Shown one piece after another: positions 1 to 6,313 of a stretch of 8,918 bases of DNA (the first letter of the stretch is position 1; each line of letters opens with the position of its first letter). Source of the stretch: Candidatus Zipacnadia bacterium (GTDB lineage Bacteria; Armatimonadota; Zipacnadia; Zipacnadales; Zipacnadaceae); assembly GCA_029821415.1 (NCBI GenBank), contig JALGTJ010000141.1, forward strand, positions 1 through 8,918. Reading direction: 5' to 3'. The position numbers and the translations under genes were made by a program. A model generated the notes under the pieces. It was not told the origin of the DNA and made no database searches. It saw only the letters and a program-made list of their open reading frames with translations.

Positions 1-1500
1 CTGCTGCTTGTGGATGTCTCACAAGGGGTGGAGGCCCAGACCGTGGCCAACGCCTATTTAGCGATTGCCGAGGACCTTGAGCTTATCCCGGTGGTCAGCA
101 AGATCGACCTTACTAATTTTGATCCCCGGCGTGTGGCTCGGCAGTTGCAGAACGAATTCGGTTTCACCGAGCAGCAGATCCACTACGCCAGTGGCAAGAC
201 CGGTGCCGGCGTTGAGGAGATACTTGAGGCGATCGTCCGGGATATTCCGCCTCCGACCGGTGATCCGAACACGGCGCTGAAGGCGCTAATCTTTGATTGC
301 GAGTTTGACCCACATCGGGGCGTGGTCGCCTATGTTCGCGTCTTTGAGGGTACAGTTGCCGCTGGAGACCACATCCAGATGATGTCCACTGGCCAGACCT
401 TTGAAGTCAGTAGTGTTGGCGTATTCACCCCCCAGCGGCAAGAAGTGAACGAGCTTAGCGCTGGCTCAGTGGGGTATCTGACTGCCGGAATCAAGCGTGC
501 AGCAGAAAGTCGCGTAGGTGATACCATCACCTCAGCAGATCGTCCGGCGGCGCAGGCACTGCCGGGCTACCGAAAAGTTCGCCCTATGGTCTTCGCGGGT
601 TTGTATCCGGTTGACAACGCCAATCAGCCGGCACTTAAAGACGCAGTAGAGAAGTATTCCCTAAATGATGCCGCCTTCAGTTACGAACCGGAGTCTTCGG
701 CAGCACTGGGGTTTGGATTCCGCTGTGGCTTTCTGGGCTTGCTGCATATGGAGGTCGTCCAAGAGCGGCTGGAGCGCGAGTATGACCTGGAGCTGGTGGC
801 TACTGCTCCCAGCGTTCGCTACCGGGTGCTGCGCACCGATGGCGAGATAATGGAGATAAACAATCCCGCGCTGTTGCCGGAGCCGCAGTATATCGAAGCC
901 ATTGAAGAGCCAGTTGTCGCTGCTACCATAACTGTGCCCCAGGAGCACGTGGGTGGATGCATGAAGCTGTCAGAGAGCATGCGGGGCCAGTTTCAGGGAA
1001 TGGACTACGAGCAGGCAGGCGACCGGGCGGTGCTGCATTATCGGCTGCCGCTGGCTGAGATAATCGTTGATTACTATGACAATCTCAAGTCCATAAGCCG
1101 AGGGTACGCACTGCTGGACTACGAGCCGGCTGGATATGAGATTGCGGAGCTGGTCAAGGTGGATATACTGGTCAATGACGAACCGGTTGATGCCCTGGCT
1201 ATTATCGCCCACCGCGAGTTCGCTGAACGCCGGGGACGGGCCATTATCGCCAATCTTAAAAGGGAGATTCCTCGCCAGCTATTTGAGGTTCGCCTGCAGG
1301 CCGCTATCGGCAAGCGCGTAGTCGCCTCGATCAGGATTCCCCCGCTACGCAAGGACGTAATTGAGAAGCTATATGGCGGGGATGTAACGCGCAAGCGCAA
1401 GCTACTGGAGAAGCAGAAAGCCGGCAAGAAGCGTATGAAACAGGTCGGCCAGGTTGAGATTCCCCAGGAGGCTTTTATGTCGGTATTGCGAAGGGACTGA
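1..1500 (+). CDS. lepA: Elongation factor 4 (LepA), 5'-truncated by the window edge
   Basis: Ribosome-associated translational GTPase that can back-translocate or remodel elongating or initiating ribosomes; cytoplasmic or membrane-associated. The reading frame is open from base 1, and 499 residues are visible. By comparison with E. coli LepA (about 599 residues), roughly the first 100 residues, with the P-loop and the G2 and G3 motifs, lie outside the window. Visible in order are the rest of the G domain (about 1-85), domain II after the linker IPPPTGDP, the LepA signature ALGFGFRCGFLGLLHMEV with YEPESS before it, the EF-G-like domain IV/V region with SRGYALLDY, and the LepA-specific C-terminal domain with YGGDVTRKRKLLEKQKAGKK and a terminal VEIPQEAF. 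The last of these separates LepA from EF-G. Unusually, the G4 motif NKxD reads SKID (Ser codon AGC at 97-99) and the G5 SAK reads SGK. Identity is certain; GTP-binding quality is an open question. Confidence 0.98.
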   Translation: MLLVDVSQGVEAQTVANAYLAIAEDLELIPVVSKIDLTNFDPRRVARQLQNEFGFTEQQIHYASGKTGAGVEEILEAIVRDIPPPTGDPNTALKALIFDCEFDPHRGVVAYVRVFEGTVAAGDHIQMMSTGQTFEVSSVGVFTPQRQEVNELSAGSVGYLTAGIKRAAESRVGDTITSADRPAAQALPGYRKVRPMVFAGLYPVDNANQPALKDAVEKYSLNDAAFSYEPESSAALGFGFRCGFLGLLHMEVVQERLEREYDLELVATAPSVRYRVLRTDGEIMEINNPALLPEPQYIEAIEEPVVAATITVPQEHVGGCMKLSESMRGQFQGMDYEQAGDRAVLHYRLPLAEIIVDYYDNLKSISRGYALLDYEPAGYEIAELVKVDILVNDEPVDALAIIAHREFAERRGRAIIANLKREIPRQLFEVRLQAAIGKRVVASIRIPPLRKDVIEKLYGGDVTRKRKLLEKQKAGKKRMKQVGQVEIPQEAFMSVLRRD

Positions 1501-1520
1501 GGCAGTTGCGGGCTATGCTC

Positions 1521-1549
1521 TTGCCAATTGATGGCGGATGAGGTATTAT
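1521..1549 (+). promoter_or_regulatory. Sigma-70-type promoter for the secreted PKD protein gene
   Basis: The -35 box TTGCCA (1521-1526) and the -10 box TATTAT (1544-1549) each match the consensus at 5 of 6 bases. They are separated by exactly 17 bases. Transcription would start near 1556, giving a leader of about 40 bases before the ATG at 1597. The site lies in the 96-base gap after lepA and is the best promoter I see in the window. Prediction from sequence only. Confidence 0.6.
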
Positions 1550-1596
1550 AGTAGTAATTACGTGGGAAGGCTACCGTTTTGCTGAAGGTGGAGCTT

Positions 1597-2598
1597 ATGC
1601 TATTGAAGAGATTGGTCGTGCTCTGCACTATAGCTGGGCTGTTATACCTGGTTTCACCTGTGCTGGTAGCGGATGAGAGTCTCCACATCTTCAACGGCAC
1701 CACTGATGCGGTCGTGCTGGGAGCGTGGGGTAGTGGAGAGGTTAAGCTGGAAGAGGTGCAGACTTTCGCCGGCCATCCCAGCCTGGCAGTGACCACCAAG
1801 GGTTACCACGAGGGAGGCCGGTTGGACCTAAAGCAGCCAGTTGATTTCACGGCCTTTGTCGCTGATCCTATCCAAACTCAGCTCGTGATTGTGGTTAAGG
1901 CCAAGAGGCCTGAGCAAGCTTACGGAGGCTACGGAATGCCCGGTGGTGGCCTGATGCCGGGAGGGCCGGTAATGCCAGGAGGCCCGCCACGGCCAGGCGG
2001 AGTAATGCCGCCGGGTGCAGCAATGCCGCCGGGTGCAGCAATGCCCCCAGTGCGAGGGATGGGCACAGCGGTAGTTAGCCAACCGCTCCAGCCGATTGAC
2101 AGGGTCCGGGTGGTATTAGTGACCGACAAGGGGCAGCTCTCGTCAGGGGGCTTACTGCTGGACCCGAACCTGGCATTTGAGAATGATTGGCTGCAGCTCC
2201 GCGCGGTGCTTGCCGACTTTGCTCGCCCCGAAGATCTGCAAGGCGCCACGCTACAGCGGGTGGTCATCACTGGCAACCGTGAGGGGACAGTTTATGTCGG
2301 CGATCTGAAGATAGTCCAAGAGGATACTCCGCTGGTTGCCGACATTGAAGGAACTCCGATTCGCACCGTGTCGGCTGGCCAGCCGGTGCAGTTTAGTGCC
2401 AAGCCTCAGCACGAGGGCGTCAAGGCAAGCTATCAATGGGATTTCGATAATCTGGATGGCCTGAGCACGGATGCCTATGGAGAGCAAGTCAGCTATCAAT
2501 TTCCGGAGCCAGGTTATTACGTGGTCACTCTGCGGGTGACTGACATGAATGGGCTACTGCAGCCGCGGATGGATACAGTGAAGGTCAAGGTAGAGTGA
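1597..2598 (+). CDS. Secreted protein: jelly-roll-like domain with Met/Pro/Gly-rich insert and C-terminal PKD domain
   Basis: Not a named gene; 333 residues. The ATG at 1597 is chosen because AAGGTGG (1585-1591) lies 5 bases upstream and the first 25 residues then form a clean Sec signal peptide: Lys/Arg at 4-5, a hydrophobic core, and probable cleavage after VLVA (residue 25). A TTG at 1579 is in frame but less likely. Residues about 27-110 and 165-245 look like two halves of one beta-sandwich resembling carbohydrate-binding jelly rolls (SLAVTTKGYHEGGRLDLKQP early, then VITGNREGTVYVGDLKI late). Between them, residues about 114-151 form a low-complexity loop of MPGG and MPPGAA units. Residues about 250-333 are a PKD domain, with YQWDFD around Trp281, then GYYVVTLRVTD. 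A role in binding surface glycans or proteins is inference; no catalytic motif is visible. It has its own promoter upstream and a terminator 36 bases downstream, so it is probably monocistronic. Confidence 0.85.
   Translation: MLLKRLVVLCTIAGLLYLVSPVLVADESLHIFNGTTDAVVLGAWGSGEVKLEEVQTFAGHPSLAVTTKGYHEGGRLDLKQPVDFTAFVADPIQTQLVIVVKAKRPEQAYGGYGMPGGGLMPGGPVMPGGPPRPGGVMPPGAAMPPGAAMPPVRGMGTAVVSQPLQPIDRVRVVLVTDKGQLSSGGLLLDPNLAFENDWLQLRAVLADFARPEDLQGATLQRVVITGNREGTVYVGDLKIVQEDTPLVADIEGTPIRTVSAGQPVQFSAKPQHEGVKASYQWDFDNLDGLSTDAYGEQVSYQFPEPGYYVVTLRVTDMNGLLQPRMDTVKVKVE
2004..2045 (+). repeat. Perfect 18-base tandem duplication inside the MPGG-rich loop
   Basis: The unit AATGCCGCCGGGTGCAGC occurs at 2004-2021 and 2022-2039 without a mismatch, and six bases of a third copy follow (2040-2045). 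It encodes MPPGAA twice and keeps the reading frame. The two identical copies point to a recent slippage or duplication event, within a longer stretch (1936-2045) of older diverged MPGG units. Confidence 0.9.
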
Positions 2599-2603
2599 TT
2601 CCA

Positions 2604-2616
2604 TGGCGAGTCGCCA
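2604..2616. repeat. Short palindrome TGGCGA-G-TCGCCA before the pyrC terminator
   Basis: Perfect 6-base inverted repeat around one central base, beginning five bases after the stop codon of the secreted protein gene and ending 17 bases before the terminator stem. As RNA it would fold as a 5-bp stem with a 3-base loop; as DNA it is the size of a small operator half-site pair. No known binding-site consensus (including the PyrR RNA site) is recognised, so its function is unknown and it could be chance. Confidence 0.35.
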
Positions 2617-2633
2617 GCACAGATAGTGACGCG

Positions 2634-2664
2634 AAGGCCTTCCCACCCGCGGGAAGGCCTTTTT
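2634..2664 (+). terminator. Intrinsic (Rho-independent) terminator, possibly an attenuator, upstream of pyrC
   Basis: AAGGCCTTCCC (2634-2644) pairs perfectly with GGGAAGGCCTT (2651-2661) to form an 11-bp GC-rich stem with a six-base loop, ACCCGC. The 3' side runs into five T residues (2660-2664). No matching T-run exists on the other strand, so it works only rightward. It ends transcription of the secreted protein gene, or controls entry into pyrC-carA. The pyrC ribosome binding site begins two bases after the last T. Confidence 0.9.
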
Positions 2665-2666
2665 GT

Positions 2667-2671
2667 AGGAG
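2667..2671 (+). promoter_or_regulatory. Ribosome binding site AGGAG that decides the pyrC start
   Basis: AGGAG lies 8 bases before the ATG at 2680, which is ideal spacing. It selects this ATG over the in-frame GTG at 2626, whose extra 18 codons would translate straight through the terminator hairpin and which has no Shine-Dalgarno sequence. Confidence 0.8.
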
Positions 2672-2679
2672 CCGGGGAT

Positions 2680-3978
2680 ATGCAGCAGCAGAACGCGCAA
2701 GCCTTTACGCTGACTGGCGGACGAGTCATTGATCCTGCCAGCGGCCGCGATGAGCTGGCTGATGTGGCTGTCGAGGGGGGCAGGATTGCGCGGGTTAGGC
2801 CGCCAGGAGCCCCACTGCTGGGTGAGGAAGTATCGGTTGCGGGGCTGGTGGTGTGCCCCGGGTTGGTGGACATCCACGTTCATCTGCGCCAACCAGGCTT
2901 CGAGCACAAGGAAACAATAGCCACCGGAACCCGGGCGGCGATTGCCGGCGGGTTTACCACAGTCTGCTGTATGCCCAATACCAACCCACCGCTGGACCGG
3001 CCCCAGCGCATTGCCCAGCTTCAGCAGACTATCGCACAGCAGGCCTGGTGCCACGTTTATGTGCTGGGCGCAGCGACTGTGGATGACCGGCGGGAAGAGC
3101 TGACCGATTTTGCCGCGCTGCTGGAGGCGGGCTGTCCCAGCATAACTGACGATGCTGCACCACTGCAGTCAACTGAGCAGATGCAAGAAGCACTGCAAAA
3201 GCTGGCCGGGACCAGCCGCCCGTTCATGGCTCATCTGGAGGACGAAGAGCTGAGCGGCGATGGCGTTATCAATGCCGGCGCTGTCAGCCGGCAGTTACAA
3301 GTACCCGGGCAGGACAGCCGTTCGGAGGTTGCCGCGCTGCGGCGCTGGGCGCAAGCTGCTACCAGTGTCGAGCAGGCCCGCTTGCATCTGCTGCATGTTA
3401 GCGCCGCTGAGACCGTTGCCGAGGTCCGGGCGCTACGCGCCAGCAATATCTTTTCCCAACTTAGCATGGAGACGGCGCCTCACTACTTCTGTCTCACTGA
3501 AGAGGCTGTTCTGGAAAGTGGTGCCGATGCCAAGGTCAATCCGCCCCTGCGTACGGAGCACGACCGCCGGGCGATATTGCAGGCCCTCGTTGACGGCGAT
3601 ATTCAGATAATCGCCACTGATCACGCTCCGCATACTCCTCAGGAGAAGGCACAAGGACTAATTGATGCCCCGCCCGGGCTGGTCGGCCTGGAAATCTGCC
3701 TGGGTGTGGCCCTGACACATCTTTTTCATACCAGACTGTTAAGCCTGCGCGATATTATAGCCAAGATGACCTATAATCCGGCGAACCTGTTAGGTCTGCC
3801 CGCAGGCACGCTCAATTCAGGGGCGCCGGCGGATATTACTATCATAGACCCACACAAGCAGTGGGTGGTCGATCCTAACCGGTTTTATTCCAAAGGCCGA
3901 AACACACCTTTCGCTGGTCATAAGCTGACTGGCCAGGTGTGGGGCACCATCAAGGCAACTCTAAAGCAGAGATTGTAG
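2680..3978 (+). CDS. pyrC: Dihydroorotase, class I
   Basis: Third step of de novo pyrimidine synthesis: reversible cyclisation of N-carbamoyl-L-aspartate to L-dihydroorotate, in the cytoplasm. 432 residues, normal for the class I (Aquifex-like) amidohydrolase-superfamily enzyme. The metal motif DIHVHLRQPG is present (His66 and His68, with Arg70 for substrate), as are TDDAAPL (Asp157/158, the class I acidic ligand region), His185 in MAHLED, His236/His239 in HLLHVSA, and the catalytic DHAPH (Asp314, His315, His318). All key residues are present, so it should be active; class I enzymes often assemble with aspartate transcarbamoylase, whose gene is not here. The ATG at 2680 is supported by its AGGAG. 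It lies directly after a terminator and 29 bases before carA, with which it forms a pyrimidine operon. The symbol pyrC is used for the function. Confidence 0.96.
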   Translation: MQQQNAQAFTLTGGRVIDPASGRDELADVAVEGGRIARVRPPGAPLLGEEVSVAGLVVCPGLVDIHVHLRQPGFEHKETIATGTRAAIAGGFTTVCCMPNTNPPLDRPQRIAQLQQTIAQQAWCHVYVLGAATVDDRREELTDFAALLEAGCPSITDDAAPLQSTEQMQEALQKLAGTSRPFMAHLEDEELSGDGVINAGAVSRQLQVPGQDSRSEVAALRRWAQAATSVEQARLHLLHVSAAETVAEVRALRASNIFSQLSMETAPHYFCLTEEAVLESGADAKVNPPLRTEHDRRAILQALVDGDIQIIATDHAPHTPQEKAQGLIDAPPGLVGLEICLGVALTHLFHTRLLSLRDIIAKMTYNPANLLGLPAGTLNSGAPADITIIDPHKQWVVDPNRFYSKGRNTPFAGHKLTGQVWGTIKATLKQRL

Positions 3979-3989
3979 CCGTTGGGATA

Positions 3990-4009
3990 GATACAGATAG
4001 GATACAGAT
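3990..4009 (+). repeat. Direct repeat GATACAGAT around the carA ribosome binding site
   Basis: GATACAGAT occurs at 3990-3998 and again at 4001-4009, two bases apart, so the second copy runs into the carA ATG (4008). The weak Shine-Dalgarno AGGA (3999-4002) sits at the junction. Possibly a slippage product; no regulatory role can be shown. Confidence 0.5.
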
Positions 4010-5240
4010 GTCGAACAGAACTGAGCAGAAAGAAGCTATTCTGGCACTGGAAGACGGTACCTACTTCATGGGGCAGTGTTTTGGTGCTGAGGGCGAGCGC
4101 AGCGGCGAAGTGGTATTCAACACTGGTATGACCGGTTATCAGGAGGTACTTACTGACCCTTCTTACCGTGGGCAGATAGTTACTATGACCTACACCCAAA
4201 TGGGCAACTACGGGATTAACCCCGACGACATGGAATCGGTGCAGCCGTGGGTGGAAGGCTTTGTCGTGCGGGAGAACTCTCCGGTCTACAGCAATTGGCG
4301 GGCTGAGCAGAGCTTAAGCGATTACCTGCGTGACCATGGCATCATCGGCATTGAGGGGATTGATACGCGAATGCTGACCAAGCACATCCGCGATGCCGGC
4401 GCCCAGATCGGGATTATCTCAACCGAGGACCTGGATCCCGAAAGTGTTGTTGAGAAGGCGAAGAAGGCACCTCGGCTGGTCGGCCGTGATCTGGTCAAGG
4501 AAGTCACCTGCCAACAGCCCCGGCGCTGGGGGCAGAACGGCTATGAGGATGATGCGATATCCCCTGGCCAACTCAGCCTGGATATCTCTCCACCGCCCCG
4601 CCGCTGGATTGTCGAAGAGGCGTATGGCCCGAGCAATAGCCTGCGCGGCTACTGGGAGACATATCGGGTGATAGTTGTTGATTGTGGCGTCAAGCAAAAC
4701 ATCCTGCGTCACCTCTATCGCCAGGGCTGCGAGCCAATAACTGTACCGGCGACGACTTCTGCCGAGGAGATCCTGGCCTGTCAGCCCGACGGGGTGGTGC
4801 TCTCCAACGGGCCCGGTGACCCGGAGGCAGTCGGCTATGTTATTGACACCACTCGTAAGCTGTTAGGGAAGGTGCCCATTTTCGGCATCTGCCTTGGTCA
4901 GCAGATCCTCGCTCTGGCCTTTGGGGGGAAGACTTACAAGCTCAAATTCGGGCACCGGGGCGTCAATCACCCAGTAAAAAACCTGGAAACCGGTCGAATA
5001 GATATTACCACACAGAATCACGGTTTCTGTGTTGATATGGACAGCTTGGAAGGCACGGGCCTGGAGTTGACACACATTAATCTCAATGATATGAGCGCTG
5101 AGGGGCTACGTCACCGGGAGCTACCCATCTTTTCGGTCCAGTTTCATCCCGAGGCCGGGCCGGGTCCCCACGATGCGAACTATCTGTTTGGCGAGTTCGT
5201 CCAGATGATGCGTCGGTCTGCGGCGAGGACTTCCGGTTGA
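4008..5240 (+). CDS. carA: Carbamoyl-phosphate synthase small (glutamine amidotransferase) subunit
   Basis: Hydrolyses glutamine and channels ammonia to the large subunit (CarB) for carbamoyl phosphate, used for pyrimidines and arginine. 410 residues with the ATG at 4008, preceded by AGGA at 5-base spacing; a GTG at 3939 is in frame but lies inside pyrC. Residues about 9-150 are the N-terminal CarA domain (LALEDGTYF, FNTGMTGYQEVLTDPSY). Residues about 221-405 are the class I glutamine amidotransferase domain, with the nucleophile Cys295 in GICLGQQ and the partners His380 and Glu382 in FHPEAGPG. The linker between KEVT and the amidotransferase domain is about 54 residues, against about 29 in E. 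coli, which accounts for much of the extra length. carB does not follow; the next gene is an unrelated TPR lipoprotein, so the large subunit must be encoded elsewhere. Confidence 0.97.
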   Translation: MSNRTEQKEAILALEDGTYFMGQCFGAEGERSGEVVFNTGMTGYQEVLTDPSYRGQIVTMTYTQMGNYGINPDDMESVQPWVEGFVVRENSPVYSNWRAEQSLSDYLRDHGIIGIEGIDTRMLTKHIRDAGAQIGIISTEDLDPESVVEKAKKAPRLVGRDLVKEVTCQQPRRWGQNGYEDDAISPGQLSLDISPPPRRWIVEEAYGPSNSLRGYWETYRVIVVDCGVKQNILRHLYRQGCEPITVPATTSAEEILACQPDGVVLSNGPGDPEAVGYVIDTTRKLLGKVPIFGICLGQQILALAFGGKTYKLKFGHRGVNHPVKNLETGRIDITTQNHGFCVDMDSLEGTGLELTHINLNDMSAEGLRHRELPIFSVQFHPEAGPGPHDANYLFGEFVQMMRRSAARTSG

Positions 5241-5280
5241 GCAGTTGCTCGCCAGGTGCTGGGGGAAGAGGTTATATGTT

Positions 5281-6264
5281 ATGAGTCGGTGTAGACACCT
5301 GCTGATTGTTATACTTGCAGGCGTAGCGCTGGTGGTGGGTGCGGGTTGCGGAGAGCATCAGGCTACGCCGATTGATGCAGCCTGGCGGCAGGTATACGCC
5401 AACCCGAGCTCTGCCCAGGCGCAAATGCAGTTGGGGGAGGCATACGCCGCCGAGGAGAAGTACAACGAGGCCTTCATCCATTTCCGGCAGGCATGGGAGA
5501 TTGCCCCCGACTCCTTTGATGCTGTCTTGCAGTTGGCCCGCACCTGTCTGCAATTGCGCGATCCTGATACCGGGTTGGGGTGGGTTGAACGGGCTCTGGA
5601 GATTGACCCGCAATCGGCGGAGGCCTATGAGTTGAAGGCACGCTTGTTAATGACCAAGGGCCAGCCGCGGGCTGCCATCCCCGCTCTGAAGAAAGCCCTT
5701 GAATTGGACCCTCAACTGCTTGTGGCCCGGCTCAATCTGGTTACCGCATATAAATCAACTGGCCAACTGGAGAAGGCCAGAAGGGCCGGTGCTCAGGCCG
5801 TGGCTGTTGCGCCTGCGGAGGCCACTGCCCACTTCGCTTATGCAGATGCCTTGGAGATGGCTGGCCAGGACGAGCTGGCAGAGCAGCACTATCGTCGAGC
5901 CATGGAGCTGGATCCGGATCTGGCTGATCCCAAGCTGCGGCTTGCTCTATTGCTGGCTCGCCACAACAAGTTTCTCACAGAAGCCTATCAACTGGCTAAA
6001 GAGGCACAGAAACTGGATCCGGCCGACGGCACTGCTGAAGCTACGGCGGGGTGGATTCTGTTTTTATCCGGAGAGGAGCGCGAAGGCCTGAAAGCACTTC
6101 AAAATGCTGCTATCGCCCATCCTTTTAACCACCGCATCTGGCTCCGATTCGCTACGGCCCTGAAGCGTGCCGGTTACGAGGAGTCCGCTCAACGCGCTGC
6201 CGCAATAGCCGTGAGAGTTGGTCCAAAAGCACTTGTTCCGAGTCCGCCGGCCCCCTCTGAGTAA
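5281..6264 (+). CDS. Tetratricopeptide-repeat lipoprotein
   Basis: 327 residues, no specific gene name. The ATG at 5281 is preceded by a purine-rich GGGGGAAGAGG (5261-5271); the in-frame TTG at 5245 is less likely. The N-terminus is a lipoprotein-type signal: Arg/His at 3-6, a hydrophobic core LLIVILAGVALVV, then GAGC with Cys23 as the lipidation site. Gly at -3 makes this lipobox weaker than the usual Leu/Val. From about 44 to 316 the protein is eight consecutive TPR units of about 34 residues, several with the hallmark ending ALEIDP, ALELDP or AMELDP. TPR arrays are protein-binding scaffolds, so a role as an assembly or adaptor lipoprotein at the cell envelope is the best inference; the partner is unknown. 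It starts 40 bases after carA without an obvious promoter, so it may be cotranscribed, although no functional link to pyrimidine synthesis is evident. Confidence 0.88.
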   Translation: MSRCRHLLIVILAGVALVVGAGCGEHQATPIDAAWRQVYANPSSAQAQMQLGEAYAAEEKYNEAFIHFRQAWEIAPDSFDAVLQLARTCLQLRDPDTGLGWVERALEIDPQSAEAYELKARLLMTKGQPRAAIPALKKALELDPQLLVARLNLVTAYKSTGQLEKARRAGAQAVAVAPAEATAHFAYADALEMAGQDELAEQHYRRAMELDPDLADPKLRLALLLARHNKFLTEAYQLAKEAQKLDPADGTAEATAGWILFLSGEEREGLKALQNAAIAHPFNHRIWLRFATALKRAGYEESAQRAAAIAVRVGPKALVPSPPAPSE

Positions 6265-6299
6265 GGTTGGTATCGCTGCAATTGACGACTAAGGCCATC

Positions 6300-6306
6300 G
6301 GGAGGT
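6300..6306 (+). promoter_or_regulatory. Ribosome binding site GGGAGGT for the kinase GTG start
   Basis: GGGAGGT is a near-complete match to the anti-Shine-Dalgarno complement and lies 7 bases before the GTG at 6314. It supports this non-ATG start and shows that the kinase gene is, or recently was, well translated. Confidence 0.8.
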
Positions 6307-6313
6307 CAGGGAA

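Noticed and set aside
1119..1799. 226-codon open frame on the - strand across the lepA end and the next gene
   Set aside because: It lies antisense to two clearly coding regions and crosses the promoter and the gene boundary. Its protein is Ser/Arg-rich with no recognisable domain; a typical shadow frame in GC-rich DNA.
2598..2680. PyrR-binding RNA leader for pyrC
   Set aside because: No sequence resembling the conserved PyrR loop and no antiterminator able to compete with the hairpin could be found.
5237..5277. Promoter for the TPR lipoprotein (TTGAGC with TTATAT)
   Set aside because: The spacing is about 29 bases, too long for a sigma-70 promoter, and the -10 would overlap the region next to the start codon.
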